Positions 18,994-26,984 are shown, counted from the stretch's first letter. The stretch: 64,000 nucleotides of DNA from an uncultured Cellulomonadaceae bacterium (GCA_947495165.1 CANLXM010000002.1:62001-126000); one strand, 5' to 3'. A program made the numbers and translations. The notes: generated by a model not told the origin, from the sequence alone.

Positions 18994-20204
18994 GCGAGCC
19001 GGCCCCGTCAGCGTCGCGTCCTCGCACACCTCGCGCACTCTGGGTCCTGTACGCCGACACCTTCACGATGGCCGTGGGCTTCTACATGCTCGTCCCGCTG
19101 CTCGCGGTGCACTTCCTCGACAGCCTCGGGCTCACGATCGTCCTCGTCGGGCTGCTCAGCGCCATCCGCAGCACTGCCCAGAACGGGTTGATGCCGATCG
19201 CTGGGTGGATCGCCGACCGCGTCGACTATCGGCGGGCGATCGGCGTCGGTGTGCTCATCCGGGCCGTGGGCTTCGCCATGCTCGGAACGGCGCAGTCGAC
19301 GATCGGGCTTGTCGCGGCCTCGGTGCTCACCGGTCTCGGCGGGGCACTCTTTCACCCCGCGAGCTATGCCGCCTACGCCGCCTTGTCCGAGGGCCAGGAT
19401 CGCGTCCGGGTGTACGCCACACGCGAGATGGTCTCCAATCTTGGCTTCATCGTCGGGCCCGTGGTCGGCGGACTGCTCGCGGGAGTCAATTTCAGCTACG
19501 TCAGCTGGACCTCGGCTGCGTTGTTCCTCCTCGCGTTCGCCGTCACGATGGTCGGCCTGCCCGGCGGGCTTTCTGGTCCCCGCGGAGAAAAGGTGCGGAT
19601 GCGCACCGTGTTCGCCGACCGTGCCTTCCTGCGGTATTGCGCACTCGCTGCCTCGTTGTGGCTGCTCGTGTCGCAGCTCTACCTGGTCGTACCGGTTCGT
19701 GCCCGCGATGTGCTCCCGAACGCGGCAGGGATCGGTCTGGTCTATTCGGCCGCGGCCGTCCTCATGGTGGTGACGATGCTGCCCCTGTCCAAGCTGACCG
19801 CGAGCAGGATGCGCCCGGGGCAGGTCCTCGCCCTCGGTGCGCTGTCCCTGGCCTCCGGTATCGCTGTCATGGGTCTGTGGGACACCGTCGGCGGCCTGTT
19901 CGTCGGCGTCGGTCTCTTCACGATCGGCCAGATCCTTGCCCAGCCCACCATGAACGCGGTCGCCTCCACTTATGCCTCCGAGGGGTCGGTCGCCTCGTAC
20001 TTCGGCGTTCAGGGTCTCGCCTTCGCCATCGGCGGAGTGATCGGAAACACCCTAGGGGGCTTCCTGTACACGCTCGCTGCCGGCAGTGGCCCCATCGTCC
20101 TCCTGCCGTGGTTCTTCTTCCTTGCCTGGGGTGTCTTGCTCGCAGCCCTGTTCTGGCGCCCGGGGTCGCTCACACCCGCAACGCGGAGAACGGGAGAAGA
20201 ATGA
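18990..20204 (+). CDS. Major facilitator superfamily transporter
   Basis: A 404-residue transporter with about 12 hydrophobic segments. The loop after the second segment reads GWIADRVDYRRAIGVG, the MFS GxxxDRxGRR-type signature, and a second basic loop occurs near the middle (GGLSGPRGEKVRMR). As the second transporter in the island it could import mono- or disaccharide lyase products or export surplus intermediates; direction cannot be read from the sequence. The GTG start overlaps the DUF624 stop and its stop overlaps the next ATG. Confidence 0.88.
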   Translation: MSEPAPSASRPRTPRALWVLYADTFTMAVGFYMLVPLLAVHFLDSLGLTIVLVGLLSAIRSTAQNGLMPIAGWIADRVDYRRAIGVGVLIRAVGFAMLGTAQSTIGLVAASVLTGLGGALFHPASYAAYAALSEGQDRVRVYATREMVSNLGFIVGPVVGGLLAGVNFSYVSWTSAALFLLAFAVTMVGLPGGLSGPRGEKVRMRTVFADRAFLRYCALAASLWLLVSQLYLVVPVRARDVLPNAAGIGLVYSAAAVLMVVTMLPLSKLTASRMRPGQVLALGALSLASGIAVMGLWDTVGGLFVGVGLFTIGQILAQPTMNAVASTYASEGSVASYFGVQGLAFAIGGVIGNTLGGFLYTLAAGSGPIVLLPWFFFLAWGVLLAALFWRPGSLTPATRRTGEE

Positions 20205-21166
20205 CCGGCGGACTTGTGCTCGGGGCATACTCCCTGTTCGACGGCGTGGCGGACGAGGCACTCGCGGATGCCTACCGCGGGCTTCACGCGCAGCCCCTGG
20301 TGGGGGGCCTCGAGATGCCGCTCTCGGAGGCGCTCGGGGAGCGCCCATGCCTCGGCGATCCACGGTGGGGGCTCCCGGCGGTCGTGGCCGACGACTGGGA
20401 CGTGGTCATCACCTGCGTGCCCACGGTGATGGGCCAGCTAGCGACCGGACCGGGCTACGGGCTCGCTTCCACCAACCTCGACGGTCGCCGGGCAGCGGTC
20501 GCCGACGTGCGGCGCGCTCTCGATCTCGCACGCGCCCTCGCTGACCACAGCGGCCGCCGCCGAGTACTGGCCGTCGAGGTGCAGAGCGCTCCCCGGCGCG
20601 CCCTGGCCTCGCAAGCGGCTTTCGAGGCGTCCCTCGCCGAGCTGTTGACCATCGAGGCGGCGGGAGCGGTCCTGGCGGTGGAGCACTGCGATGCCACGCG
20701 CCCAGGCCGACAGCCGGCCAAGGGCTTTCTCGAGATCTCCGAGGAGCTCGCCGTGATCGCGGCACTCGACGACTCGCGTCTGGGACTGTCCGTGAACTGG
20801 GGACGCTCCGCCATCGAAGGACGGTCGATCCAGACCCCTGAAGAACATGTGGCTCTCGCGGCAGCGGCGGGACACCTCGCCGGGCTGATGTTCTCGGGAG
20901 CGAGCGACGTCGCTGGTCCGTGGGGCGAGGCATGGGCTGACGGGCACGTCGCACCGCGGGGAGCCGGGCCGGGGGCTTCGGCGTGGAGCGAGAGTCTGCT
21001 CGGTCGCGAGGAGATCCGTCAGACTCTCGTGGCGGCGGGCGGGTGCGTGCCGCAGTTCCTCGGCGTGAAGGTCACGGCGCACCCGCGCTCGGTGTCGGTG
21101 CGCGAGCGGCTCATCGTCGCGGCTCGCGCCCTGGAGCTGGTCGCGCTGGCAGCCGACGGGTACTAG
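20201..21166 (+). CDS. DUF4862-like protein of unknown function
   Basis: A 321-residue soluble protein, probably of DUF4862, a family known mainly from actinobacterial genomes. Visible features: an N-terminal LVLGAYSLFDG strand, GGLEMPL, WDVVITCVPTVMGQL, GLASTNLDGRRAAVADVRRALD, VEVQSAPR, VEHCDATRPGRQPAKGFLEI and LSVNWGRSAIEGR. The alternating strand/helix pattern with acidic and His residues at strand ends suggests a TIM barrel like sugar-phosphate isomerases or AP-endonuclease-type enzymes, but that is inference. Its place at the end of the overlap-coupled chain argues for an enzymatic step in sugar-acid breakdown. Confidence 0.6.
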   Translation: MTGGLVLGAYSLFDGVADEALADAYRGLHAQPLVGGLEMPLSEALGERPCLGDPRWGLPAVVADDWDVVITCVPTVMGQLATGPGYGLASTNLDGRRAAVADVRRALDLARALADHSGRRRVLAVEVQSAPRRALASQAAFEASLAELLTIEAAGAVLAVEHCDATRPGRQPAKGFLEISEELAVIAALDDSRLGLSVNWGRSAIEGRSIQTPEEHVALAAAAGHLAGLMFSGASDVAGPWGEAWADGHVAPRGAGPGASAWSESLLGREEIRQTLVAAGGCVPQFLGVKVTAHPRSVSVRERLIVAARALELVALAADGY

Positions 21167-21242
21167 AGGCCGGACTGCCCGTGAGGCCCGCGGGGAGACA
21201 CCCTGGTCGTCCCGGGCAGCTGCGTGCACCTACGCTGGGCTT

Positions 21243-22019
21243 ATGTCCAGGTCGACCACGCATCTGACCTCGCCGGTCGAGAGCATCGACCGGGCGCTCC
21301 TTGTGCTCCAGACCCTGGCGCGATCCGGCGCTCGCGGGATGGCGCTCGCCGACCTTGCCGCCGCCCTCGGCCTGAACAAGACGACGGTTCACCGCTCGCT
21401 CGCCGCACTTCGATTTCGCGGGTTCGTCACCCAGGATCCTGTGTCGGGCACCTATCTCCTCGGACCAGCCGCCACCGCACTGGCTGAGGATTTCCTCTCC
21501 GAAGAGAACCTGCCGGTGCTGCTGCACCCGGCGCTCCTGGCGCTGTCCTCCGCCGTGGGCGAGCTGGTGCACCTGGGCATCCTTAACGGGAGCCAGGTCC
21601 TGTATCTGGACAAGGTGGAGCCTGACCGGTCAGTACGGGTCTGGTCCGCCGTGGGGCGCCGGATGCCCGCCGCAACGACAGCGCTCGGCCGGGCCATCCT
21701 CGCCTACCGCCATGCAGACCGATCAGTGCTCACCGAGTACCTGCGCGCCGCGGGTGGCGACACGACCGACGCCGACCGGGTCTGGGCCGTCGTCGAACGC
21801 GCTCGGTCAACGGGCTACGCGACGGAGGAGGAAGAGAACGAGGACGGGATCAGCTGCATTGCCGTTCCGCTGCTGCGCTCCGGATCCGCGATGGCGGCAG
21901 TCAGCGTCACGGCGCCTGTCGAGCGGATGACGGCCGACCGGATCCTATGGCTCCACCAGGGGATGCGACGCGTACTCCCGCCACTGCTGCCGGCCGGGCT
22001 GAGCCTCCCCGCCGTCTGA
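21243..22019 (+). CDS. IclR-family transcriptional regulator
   Basis: A 258-residue regulator with an N-terminal winged helix-turn-helix (SIDRALLVLQTLARSG, MALADLAAALGLNKTTVHRSLAALRFRGFV) and a C-terminal GAF-like effector domain (VHLGILNGSQVLYLDKV, GRRMPAATTALGRAIL, GYATEEEENEDGISCIAVPL). IclR proteins such as KdgR of pectin degraders sense KDG-type metabolites. It lies just upstream of the KDPG aldolase, whose leader has paired palindromes, so it is the likely regulator of the aldolase-kinase unit. Confidence 0.92.
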   Translation: MSRSTTHLTSPVESIDRALLVLQTLARSGARGMALADLAAALGLNKTTVHRSLAALRFRGFVTQDPVSGTYLLGPAATALAEDFLSEENLPVLLHPALLALSSAVGELVHLGILNGSQVLYLDKVEPDRSVRVWSAVGRRMPAATTALGRAILAYRHADRSVLTEYLRAAGGDTTDADRVWAVVERARSTGYATEEEENEDGISCIAVPLLRSGSAMAAVSVTAPVERMTADRILWLHQGMRRVLPPLLPAGLSLPAV

Positions 22020-22166
22020 GAGTCGTTCGCAACGATCCGCGCGCCGCGTCCGAGCACGGTCCGCACAGGTGGTCGGTGCTCGAGACCAGCGCCATGCTGG
22101 CTCCGCTCTGGGCGCTCGGGTGTTCGTCGACCTCTGGATCCACAGCGCCATGATGTGCGATACTTG

Positions 22167-22202
22167 TTCCGCCTAGCGGCCCCTTCATTGCGCCTAGCGG
22201 AA
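22167..22202. promoter_or_regulatory. Paired IclR operator candidates before the KDPG aldolase
   Basis: Two near-identical 15-base palindromes, TTCCGCCTAGCGGCC (22167-22181) and TTGCGCCTAGCGGAA (22188-22202), share GCCTAGCGG. Their centres are 21 bases apart, two helical turns, suiting cooperative binding of regulator dimers on one DNA face. They lie between a weak -10 (GATACT, 22159-22164) and the aldolase start. Confidence 0.6.
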
Positions 22203-22205
22203 CGG

Positions 22206-22835
22206 ATGACGATGAACGTCCTCACAGAACTGAGTTCAGCCCGACTCGTCCCGGTCGTCGTCCTAGACGACGCTGCCGATGCCGACCCGCTGGCCGCAGC
22301 GTTGGTCGCTGGCGGCCTCCCCGTCGCCGAGGTGACCTTTCGCACGGCAGCGGCAGAGGACTCGATCCGTGCCATGAGCGCACGCGGCGACATGCTCGTC
22401 GGCGCGGGCACCGTGCTCACCGCCGCACAGGTAGACCTTGCCGTAGCCGCCGGTGCGAGCTACATCGTCTCTCCCGGGCTGAGTCGCGCCGTGGTCGAAC
22501 GCTGCCAGGAGCACGGCGTACTGGCTTTGCCAGGCGCGGTGACGGCGACCGAGGTGCAAGCCGCACTCGAGCTGGGTCTGACGACCGTGAAGTTCTTTCC
22601 GGCGGGGACCTCGGGCGGCGCACCGGCGATCGCGGCGCTCGCCGCGCCCTTCGTTGGGGTGACGTTCGTGCCGACCGGCGGGATCGGACCGAAGAACCTG
22701 CACGAGTACCTCGCGATCTCGGCTGTCGCCGCCGTGGGTGGCTCCTGGATGGTCCCGCGAGCCACGGTCGCCAGCGGCAACTTCGCTGAGATCACCCGAC
22801 TGACAGCCGAGGCCGTCGCGCTGCTCTCCGCCTGA
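22206..22835 (+). CDS. eda: 2-keto-3-deoxy-6-phosphogluconate aldolase
   Basis: Class I aldolase splitting KDPG into pyruvate and glyceraldehyde-3-phosphate, the last step of the proposed sugar-acid route. About 209 residues; the Schiff-base lysine is in TTVKFFPAG (Lys129), with the conserved VAEVTFRT, VGAGTVL, SPGLSRAV and PTGGI stretches. Two in-frame ATGs, 22206 and 22212, are possible; GGAA at 22199-22202 is better spaced for 22212. It is probably cotranscribed with the kinase 83 bases downstream; a small GCCCGAG/CTCGGGC hairpin (22857-22881) lies between them. Confidence 0.92.
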   Translation: MTMNVLTELSSARLVPVVVLDDAADADPLAAALVAGGLPVAEVTFRTAAAEDSIRAMSARGDMLVGAGTVLTAAQVDLAVAAGASYIVSPGLSRAVVERCQEHGVLALPGAVTATEVQAALELGLTTVKFFPAGTSGGAPAIAALAAPFVGVTFVPTGGIGPKNLHEYLAISAVAAVGGSWMVPRATVASGNFAEITRLTAEAVALLSA

Positions 22836-22918
22836 GCAGCCGATCACCTGACCAGAGCCCGAGACGCGCAGGCGCTCGGGCAACCTGACCCACTTGACCT
22901 GAGCGCTGAGGAGCCGTC

Positions 22919-24019
22919 ATGAGCCTGTCCATCCGCCCCGCCACCGAGTGCCGCTACGACGTGGTCTCCCTGGGCGAGGTGATGCTGCGCCTCGATCCCG
23001 GAGAGGGTCGCATCCGCACCGCTCGGTCCTTCCGTGCGTGGGAAGGCGGCGGGGAATACAACGTCGCTCGCGGCCTGCGGCGCGCGTTTGGCCTGCGCGG
23101 CGCCGTGGTCACGGCACTGGCCGACAACGAGATCGGGCGCCTGGTCGAGGACCTGATCATGCAGGGCGGGGTCGACACCGACCTCATCCGGTGGGCTCCC
23201 TACGACGGCATCGGACGCGAGGTGCGAAACGGCCTCAACTTCACCGAGCGCGGCTTCGGCGTGCGCGGTGCTGTCGGGGTCTCGGACCGAGGCCTGACCG
23301 CCGCGTCCCAGCTCGCGCCCGGTGACGTGGACTGGGACCACCTCTTTGGCGTCCTCGGCGTCCGGTGGTTGCACACCGGTGGGATCTTCGCCGCTCTGAG
23401 CGAGACCTCGGCGGACACCGTCCTCGAGGCCGTCACCGCCGCCAAGCGGCATGGCACCCTCGTGTCGTACGACCTGAACTACCGGCCATCGCTGTGGCGT
23501 TCCATCGGCGGGCAGGCCAAGGCCCAAGATGTCAACCGTGCCATCGCGCCGCACGTGGACGTGATGATCGGCAACGAGGAAGACTTCACCGCGAGCCTCG
23601 GCTTCGAGGTCGAAGGCGTGGACGCTAGCCTGTCCAGCCTGGCGATCGACGGTTTCCGGTCGATGATCGAGACCGCCGCCACCGCCTTCCCCAACTTCCA
23701 GGTCATCGCGACCACGCTGCGCACCGTGCGCTCGGCGACGATCAACGACTGGGGCGCCCTGGCATGGTCACCTGAGTCGGGACTGGTCGAGGCCACCCAC
23801 CGCGAAGGCCTGGAGATCATGGACCGCGTCGGCGGCGGTGACTCCTTCGCCTCCGGTCTGATCTACGGACTCCTCGACGGCCAGCCCCTGGCTACCGCCG
23901 TCGAATACGGCGCGGCTCATGGCGCCCTGGCCATGACCACCCCCGGCGACACGACCATGGTCACCAAGAACGAAGTCCTCAAGCTGGCCGCTGGCGGAGG
24001 CGCAAGGGTCGACCGCTGA
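22919..24019 (+). CDS. Second PfkB-family sugar kinase, probable KDG kinase
   Basis: A 366-residue ribokinase-family enzyme with DVVSLGEVMLRLDPG, GGGEYNVARGLRRAFGL, the KDG-kinase-like SYDLNYRPSLWRS stretch, and the catalytic DRVGGGDSFASGLIYG. It is longer than the first kinase (323 residues) and only distantly similar. A ribosome site GAGGAG precedes the ATG. Directly behind the aldolase, it probably makes the aldolase's substrate. The pair of kinases may serve different keto-deoxy acids (gluconate- versus galactonate-type) or different regulatory states. Confidence 0.82.
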   Translation: MSLSIRPATECRYDVVSLGEVMLRLDPGEGRIRTARSFRAWEGGGEYNVARGLRRAFGLRGAVVTALADNEIGRLVEDLIMQGGVDTDLIRWAPYDGIGREVRNGLNFTERGFGVRGAVGVSDRGLTAASQLAPGDVDWDHLFGVLGVRWLHTGGIFAALSETSADTVLEAVTAAKRHGTLVSYDLNYRPSLWRSIGGQAKAQDVNRAIAPHVDVMIGNEEDFTASLGFEVEGVDASLSSLAIDGFRSMIETAATAFPNFQVIATTLRTVRSATINDWGALAWSPESGLVEATHREGLEIMDRVGGGDSFASGLIYGLLDGQPLATAVEYGAAHGALAMTTPGDTTMVTKNEVLKLAAGGGARVDR

Positions 24020-24033
24020 CGGCGGTCGGGAGG

Positions 24034-24079
24034 GCGGCCGGCGGTCCCTGACGGGGCACCACGAGGAGACGCCGGCCGC
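24034..24079 (+). terminator. Long-loop hairpin after the second kinase
   Basis: GCGGCCGGCG (24034-24043) and CGCCGGCCGC (24070-24079) form a 10-base-pair stem with a 26-base loop and no T-run. It probably ends the aldolase-kinase transcript and marks the right edge of the island. Confidence 0.4.
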
Positions 24080-24152
24080 TCCCCTCTCCGAGACGACAGA
24101 GCAGCCCGCGCGGCTCTCTCCCAGCCGAAGGCCCCAGACAAAGATGGGACCT

Positions 24153-24158
24153 TTGACA
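24153..24158 (+). promoter_or_regulatory. -35 element of the adhE promoter
   Basis: TTGACA is an exact consensus -35 hexamer. A matching -10 at 17-18 bases is poor (TGACTC at 24176-24181), which suggests dependence on an activator or a weak promoter. A palindrome overlaps this element. Confidence 0.45.
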
Positions 24159-24173
24159 TGACGATCCTCATGT
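24156..24173. promoter_or_regulatory. Palindrome over the adhE -35 region
   Basis: ACATGACGATCCTCATGT is an 18-base inverted repeat with 8 of 9 pairs matching. It overlaps the -35 and spacer of the adhE promoter, so a bound protein would compete with RNA polymerase. The cognate regulator is not identifiable from the window. Confidence 0.5.
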
Positions 24174-24188
24174 TCTGACTCCTAGCGT

Positions 24189-24208
24189 TGTGTGTGAGAT
24201 CACACACA
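24189..24208. promoter_or_regulatory. Palindrome just upstream of adhE, Rex- or CRP-like
   Basis: TGTGTGTGA-GA-TCACACACA is a perfect 20-base inverted repeat ending just before the AAGGGG ribosome site of adhE. Actinobacterial Rex sites (TGTGAA-N4-TTCACA) and CRP/GlxR sites (TGTGA-N6-TCACA) share its outer TGTG/CACA, though it matches neither exactly. Rex, the NADH/NAD sensor, is a known regulator of adhE in other bacteria. Confidence 0.6.
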
Positions 24209-24224
24209 CGAAGGGGTTCCACTC

Positions 24225-26978
24225 ATGAGCGTCACCCAGGCCACCACGGCCCCCGAGCCGACGAGCGTGACCGAGCAGATCGATGCCCTCGTCACCCGCG
24301 CCCAGGGGGCGCTGCGCCAGTTCCTCGAGCTCGACCAGGAGCAGGTCGACCACATCGTCAAGAAGGCGTCCGTCGCCGCCCTGAGCCAGCACGGCGAGCT
24401 CGCCGTGCACGCCGTCCGCGAGACGGGCCGCGGCGTGTTCGAGGACAAGGCCGTGAAGAACATCTTCGCGTGCGAGCACGTCACCAACTCGATGCTGAGC
24501 CTGCGCACGGTGGGCGTCATCAACCGTGACGAGCTCACCGGCATCACCGAGATCGCGGAGCCCGTCGGCGTCATCTGCGGCGTCACCCCCGTGACGAACC
24601 CGACCTCGACCGCGATCTTCAAGGCGCTGATCGCCCTCAAGACCCGCAACCCGATCGTCTTCGGCTTCCACCCGAGCGCCCAGGGCTGCTCGGTCGCCGC
24701 CGCGAAGGCCGTCCGAGACGCCGCGGTCGCCGCGGGCGCCCCGGCCGACTGCATCCAGTGGGTCGAGCACCCCTCGCTCGAGGCCACGAGCTCCCTGATG
24801 AACCACCCGGGTGTCGCGCTGATCCTCGCGACCGGTGGCAACGCGATGGTCCGTGCCGCGTACTCGTGCGGCAAGCCCGCCCTCGGCGTCGGCGCCGGCA
24901 ACGTGCCCGCCTTCATCGAGCGCAGCGCCAAGCTCAAGCGCGCCGTCAACGACGTCGTGCTGTCCAAGGCGTTCGACAACGGCATGATCTGCGCCTCCGA
25001 GCAGGCCGTCATCCTCGACGCGCCGATCTACGACGAGGCCATGGCCGAGTTCGACATCCTGCACGCCTACCGCGCGACGCCGGCCGAGAAGATCATGCTC
25101 GAGGACTTCATCTTCGGGGTGCACGCCGGCTCCGAGAACTGCGGCGAGGCCAAGCTCAACGCCTCCGTCGTCGGCCAGTCCCCCGTGTGGATCGCCGCAC
25201 AGGCGGGCTTCACCGTCCCCGAGGAGACCTCGATCATCCTCGCGGAGGTCTCCGGCGTCGGGCCGCACGAGCCCCTCACCCGCGAGAAGCTCTGCCCCGT
25301 GCTCGCCGTGCTGCGGGCCGACGGCGCCGAGGAGGGCATCGCCCTGTCCGAGCAGATGGTCGAGTTCGACGGCCTGGGCCACTCCGGCTCGATCCACTCC
25401 GAGGACGCCGCGATCATCGAGGAGTTCGGCTCCCGCGTGAAGGCCGTCCGCATCATCACCAACGCCCCCAGCTCGCTGGGCGGCATCGGCGACATCTACA
25501 ACGCGTTCATCCCCTCGCTCACGCTCGGCTGCGGCTCCTACGGCCACAACTCCGTGTCGAACAACGTGTCCGCGGTGAACCTGGTCAACATCAAGCGCAT
25601 CGGTCGGAGGAACAACAACTTGCAGTGGTTCAAGGTTCCCGCCAAGACGTACTTCGAGCCGAACGCGATCCGCTACCTCGCGGACATGCGCGGCGTCTCC
25701 CGCGTCACGATCGTCACCGACTCGACGATGACCCGCCTCGGCTTCGTGGACAAGATCCTCGACGTCCTCAACCGCCGCGGCGAGCGCGTCGCCCTGCAGA
25801 TCATCGACGACATCAAGCCCGAGCCCACGGTCGAGTCCGTGCAGACCGGCGCCGAGATGATGCGCAGCTTCAACCCCGACACGATCATCGCGCTCGGCGG
25901 CGGCTCCCCCATGGACGCCGCGAAGGTGATGTGGCTGCTCTACGAGCACCCGGAGATCGAGTTCGCGGACATGAAGGAGAAGTTCTTCGACGTCCGCAAG
26001 CGCGCCTTCAAGTTCCCCGACCTCGGGGAGAAGGCCAGCCTCGTGTGCATCCCGACCACGTCGGGCACGGGCTCCGAGATGACGCCGTTCGCGGTCATCA
26101 CCGACCCGGAGACGGGCAAGAAGTACCCGCTCGCCGACTACGCGCTCACGCCGACCGTCGCGATCGTCGACCCGGTCCTGACGTCTGAGATGCCGTCGTT
26201 CCTCGCGGCCGACTCCGGTTTCGACGCCCTGACGCACGCCACCGAGGCGTTCGTGTCGGTGTACGCGAACGACTTCACCGACGGGCTGTGCCTGCACGCG
26301 ATCAAGCTGATCTTCGAGAACATCGCCACCTCCGTGAAGGCCAAGCCCGGCACGCAGGAGGCCGACGTCGTCAAGGCGCGCGAGAAGATGCACAACGCCG
26401 CGACGATCGCCGGCATGGCGTTCGGCAACGCGTTCCTCGGGATCGTGCACGCGATGGCCCACGTCACCGGGTCCAAGTTCCACCTGGTGCACGGCCGCAC
26501 GAACGCGACCTACCTGCCGCACGTGATCCGGTACAACGGCACCGTCCCGACCAAGCTCACGAGCTGGCCGAAGTACGAGCACTACGTGGCCCCCGAGCGC
26601 TTCCAGGAGATCGCCAAGCACCTGGGCCTGCCGGCCAGCACCCCGGCCGAGGGCGTAGAGTCCTACGCCCGCGCCGTCGAGGAGCTGCGCGAGCAGGTGG
26701 GCATCCCGGCGTCCTTCCAGGCGCAGGGGGTGCCGGAGGAGGACTTCATCGCCCGGCTCGACGAGCTCGCGATGGGCGCCTACGAGGACCAGTGCGCCCC
26801 GGCCAACCCGCGCATGCCGATGCTCGAGGACATGAAGACCCTCATGGAGGCCGCGTACTACGGCACGTCGTTCGCGCAGGTCCGCGCCGGGCGCGCGGCC
26901 GTCGGCCAGGCCGCGGTCGCCACCGGGGCCGAGGGCGACGCCCCGGCGCCCAAGGCACGCAAGCGGGCCGCGAAGTAG
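24225..26978 (+). CDS. adhE: Bifunctional acetaldehyde-CoA / alcohol dehydrogenase
   Basis: A 917-residue fusion reducing acetyl-CoA to acetaldehyde and then ethanol, regenerating NAD during fermentation; known relatives form spirosomes. Residues about 1-450 are the aldehyde dehydrogenase domain with the catalytic Cys in FDNGMICASEQAV. Residues about 480-890 are the iron-type alcohol dehydrogenase with GGGSPMDAAK, TTSGTGSEMTP and the metal His region GIVHAMAHVTGSKFHLVHG. A lysine-rich tail ends the protein. The ATG follows AAGGGG by 8 bases. It stands alone between an upstream hairpin and strong terminators, and two different palindromes in its promoter suggest redox or carbon control. Confidence 0.97.
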   Translation: MSVTQATTAPEPTSVTEQIDALVTRAQGALRQFLELDQEQVDHIVKKASVAALSQHGELAVHAVRETGRGVFEDKAVKNIFACEHVTNSMLSLRTVGVINRDELTGITEIAEPVGVICGVTPVTNPTSTAIFKALIALKTRNPIVFGFHPSAQGCSVAAAKAVRDAAVAAGAPADCIQWVEHPSLEATSSLMNHPGVALILATGGNAMVRAAYSCGKPALGVGAGNVPAFIERSAKLKRAVNDVVLSKAFDNGMICASEQAVILDAPIYDEAMAEFDILHAYRATPAEKIMLEDFIFGVHAGSENCGEAKLNASVVGQSPVWIAAQAGFTVPEETSIILAEVSGVGPHEPLTREKLCPVLAVLRADGAEEGIALSEQMVEFDGLGHSGSIHSEDAAIIEEFGSRVKAVRIITNAPSSLGGIGDIYNAFIPSLTLGCGSYGHNSVSNNVSAVNLVNIKRIGRRNNNLQWFKVPAKTYFEPNAIRYLADMRGVSRVTIVTDSTMTRLGFVDKILDVLNRRGERVALQIIDDIKPEPTVESVQTGAEMMRSFNPDTIIALGGGSPMDAAKVMWLLYEHPEIEFADMKEKFFDVRKRAFKFPDLGEKASLVCIPTTSGTGSEMTPFAVITDPETGKKYPLADYALTPTVAIVDPVLTSEMPSFLAADSGFDALTHATEAFVSVYANDFTDGLCLHAIKLIFENIATSVKAKPGTQEADVVKAREKMHNAATIAGMAFGNAFLGIVHAMAHVTGSKFHLVHGRTNATYLPHVIRYNGTVPTKLTSWPKYEHYVAPERFQEIAKHLGLPASTPAEGVESYARAVEELREQVGIPASFQAQGVPEEDFIARLDELAMGAYEDQCAPANPRMPMLEDMKTLMEAAYYGTSFAQVRAGRAAVGQAAVATGAEGDAPAPKARKRAAK

Positions 26979-26984
26979 CGCGGA

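Noticed and set aside
7722-24020. tRNA-Arg as an attachment site of an integrated element
   Set aside because: No integrase, excisionase or phage gene, and no copy of the tRNA 3' end, was seen at the right side of the island. Retained only as a composition-based observation.
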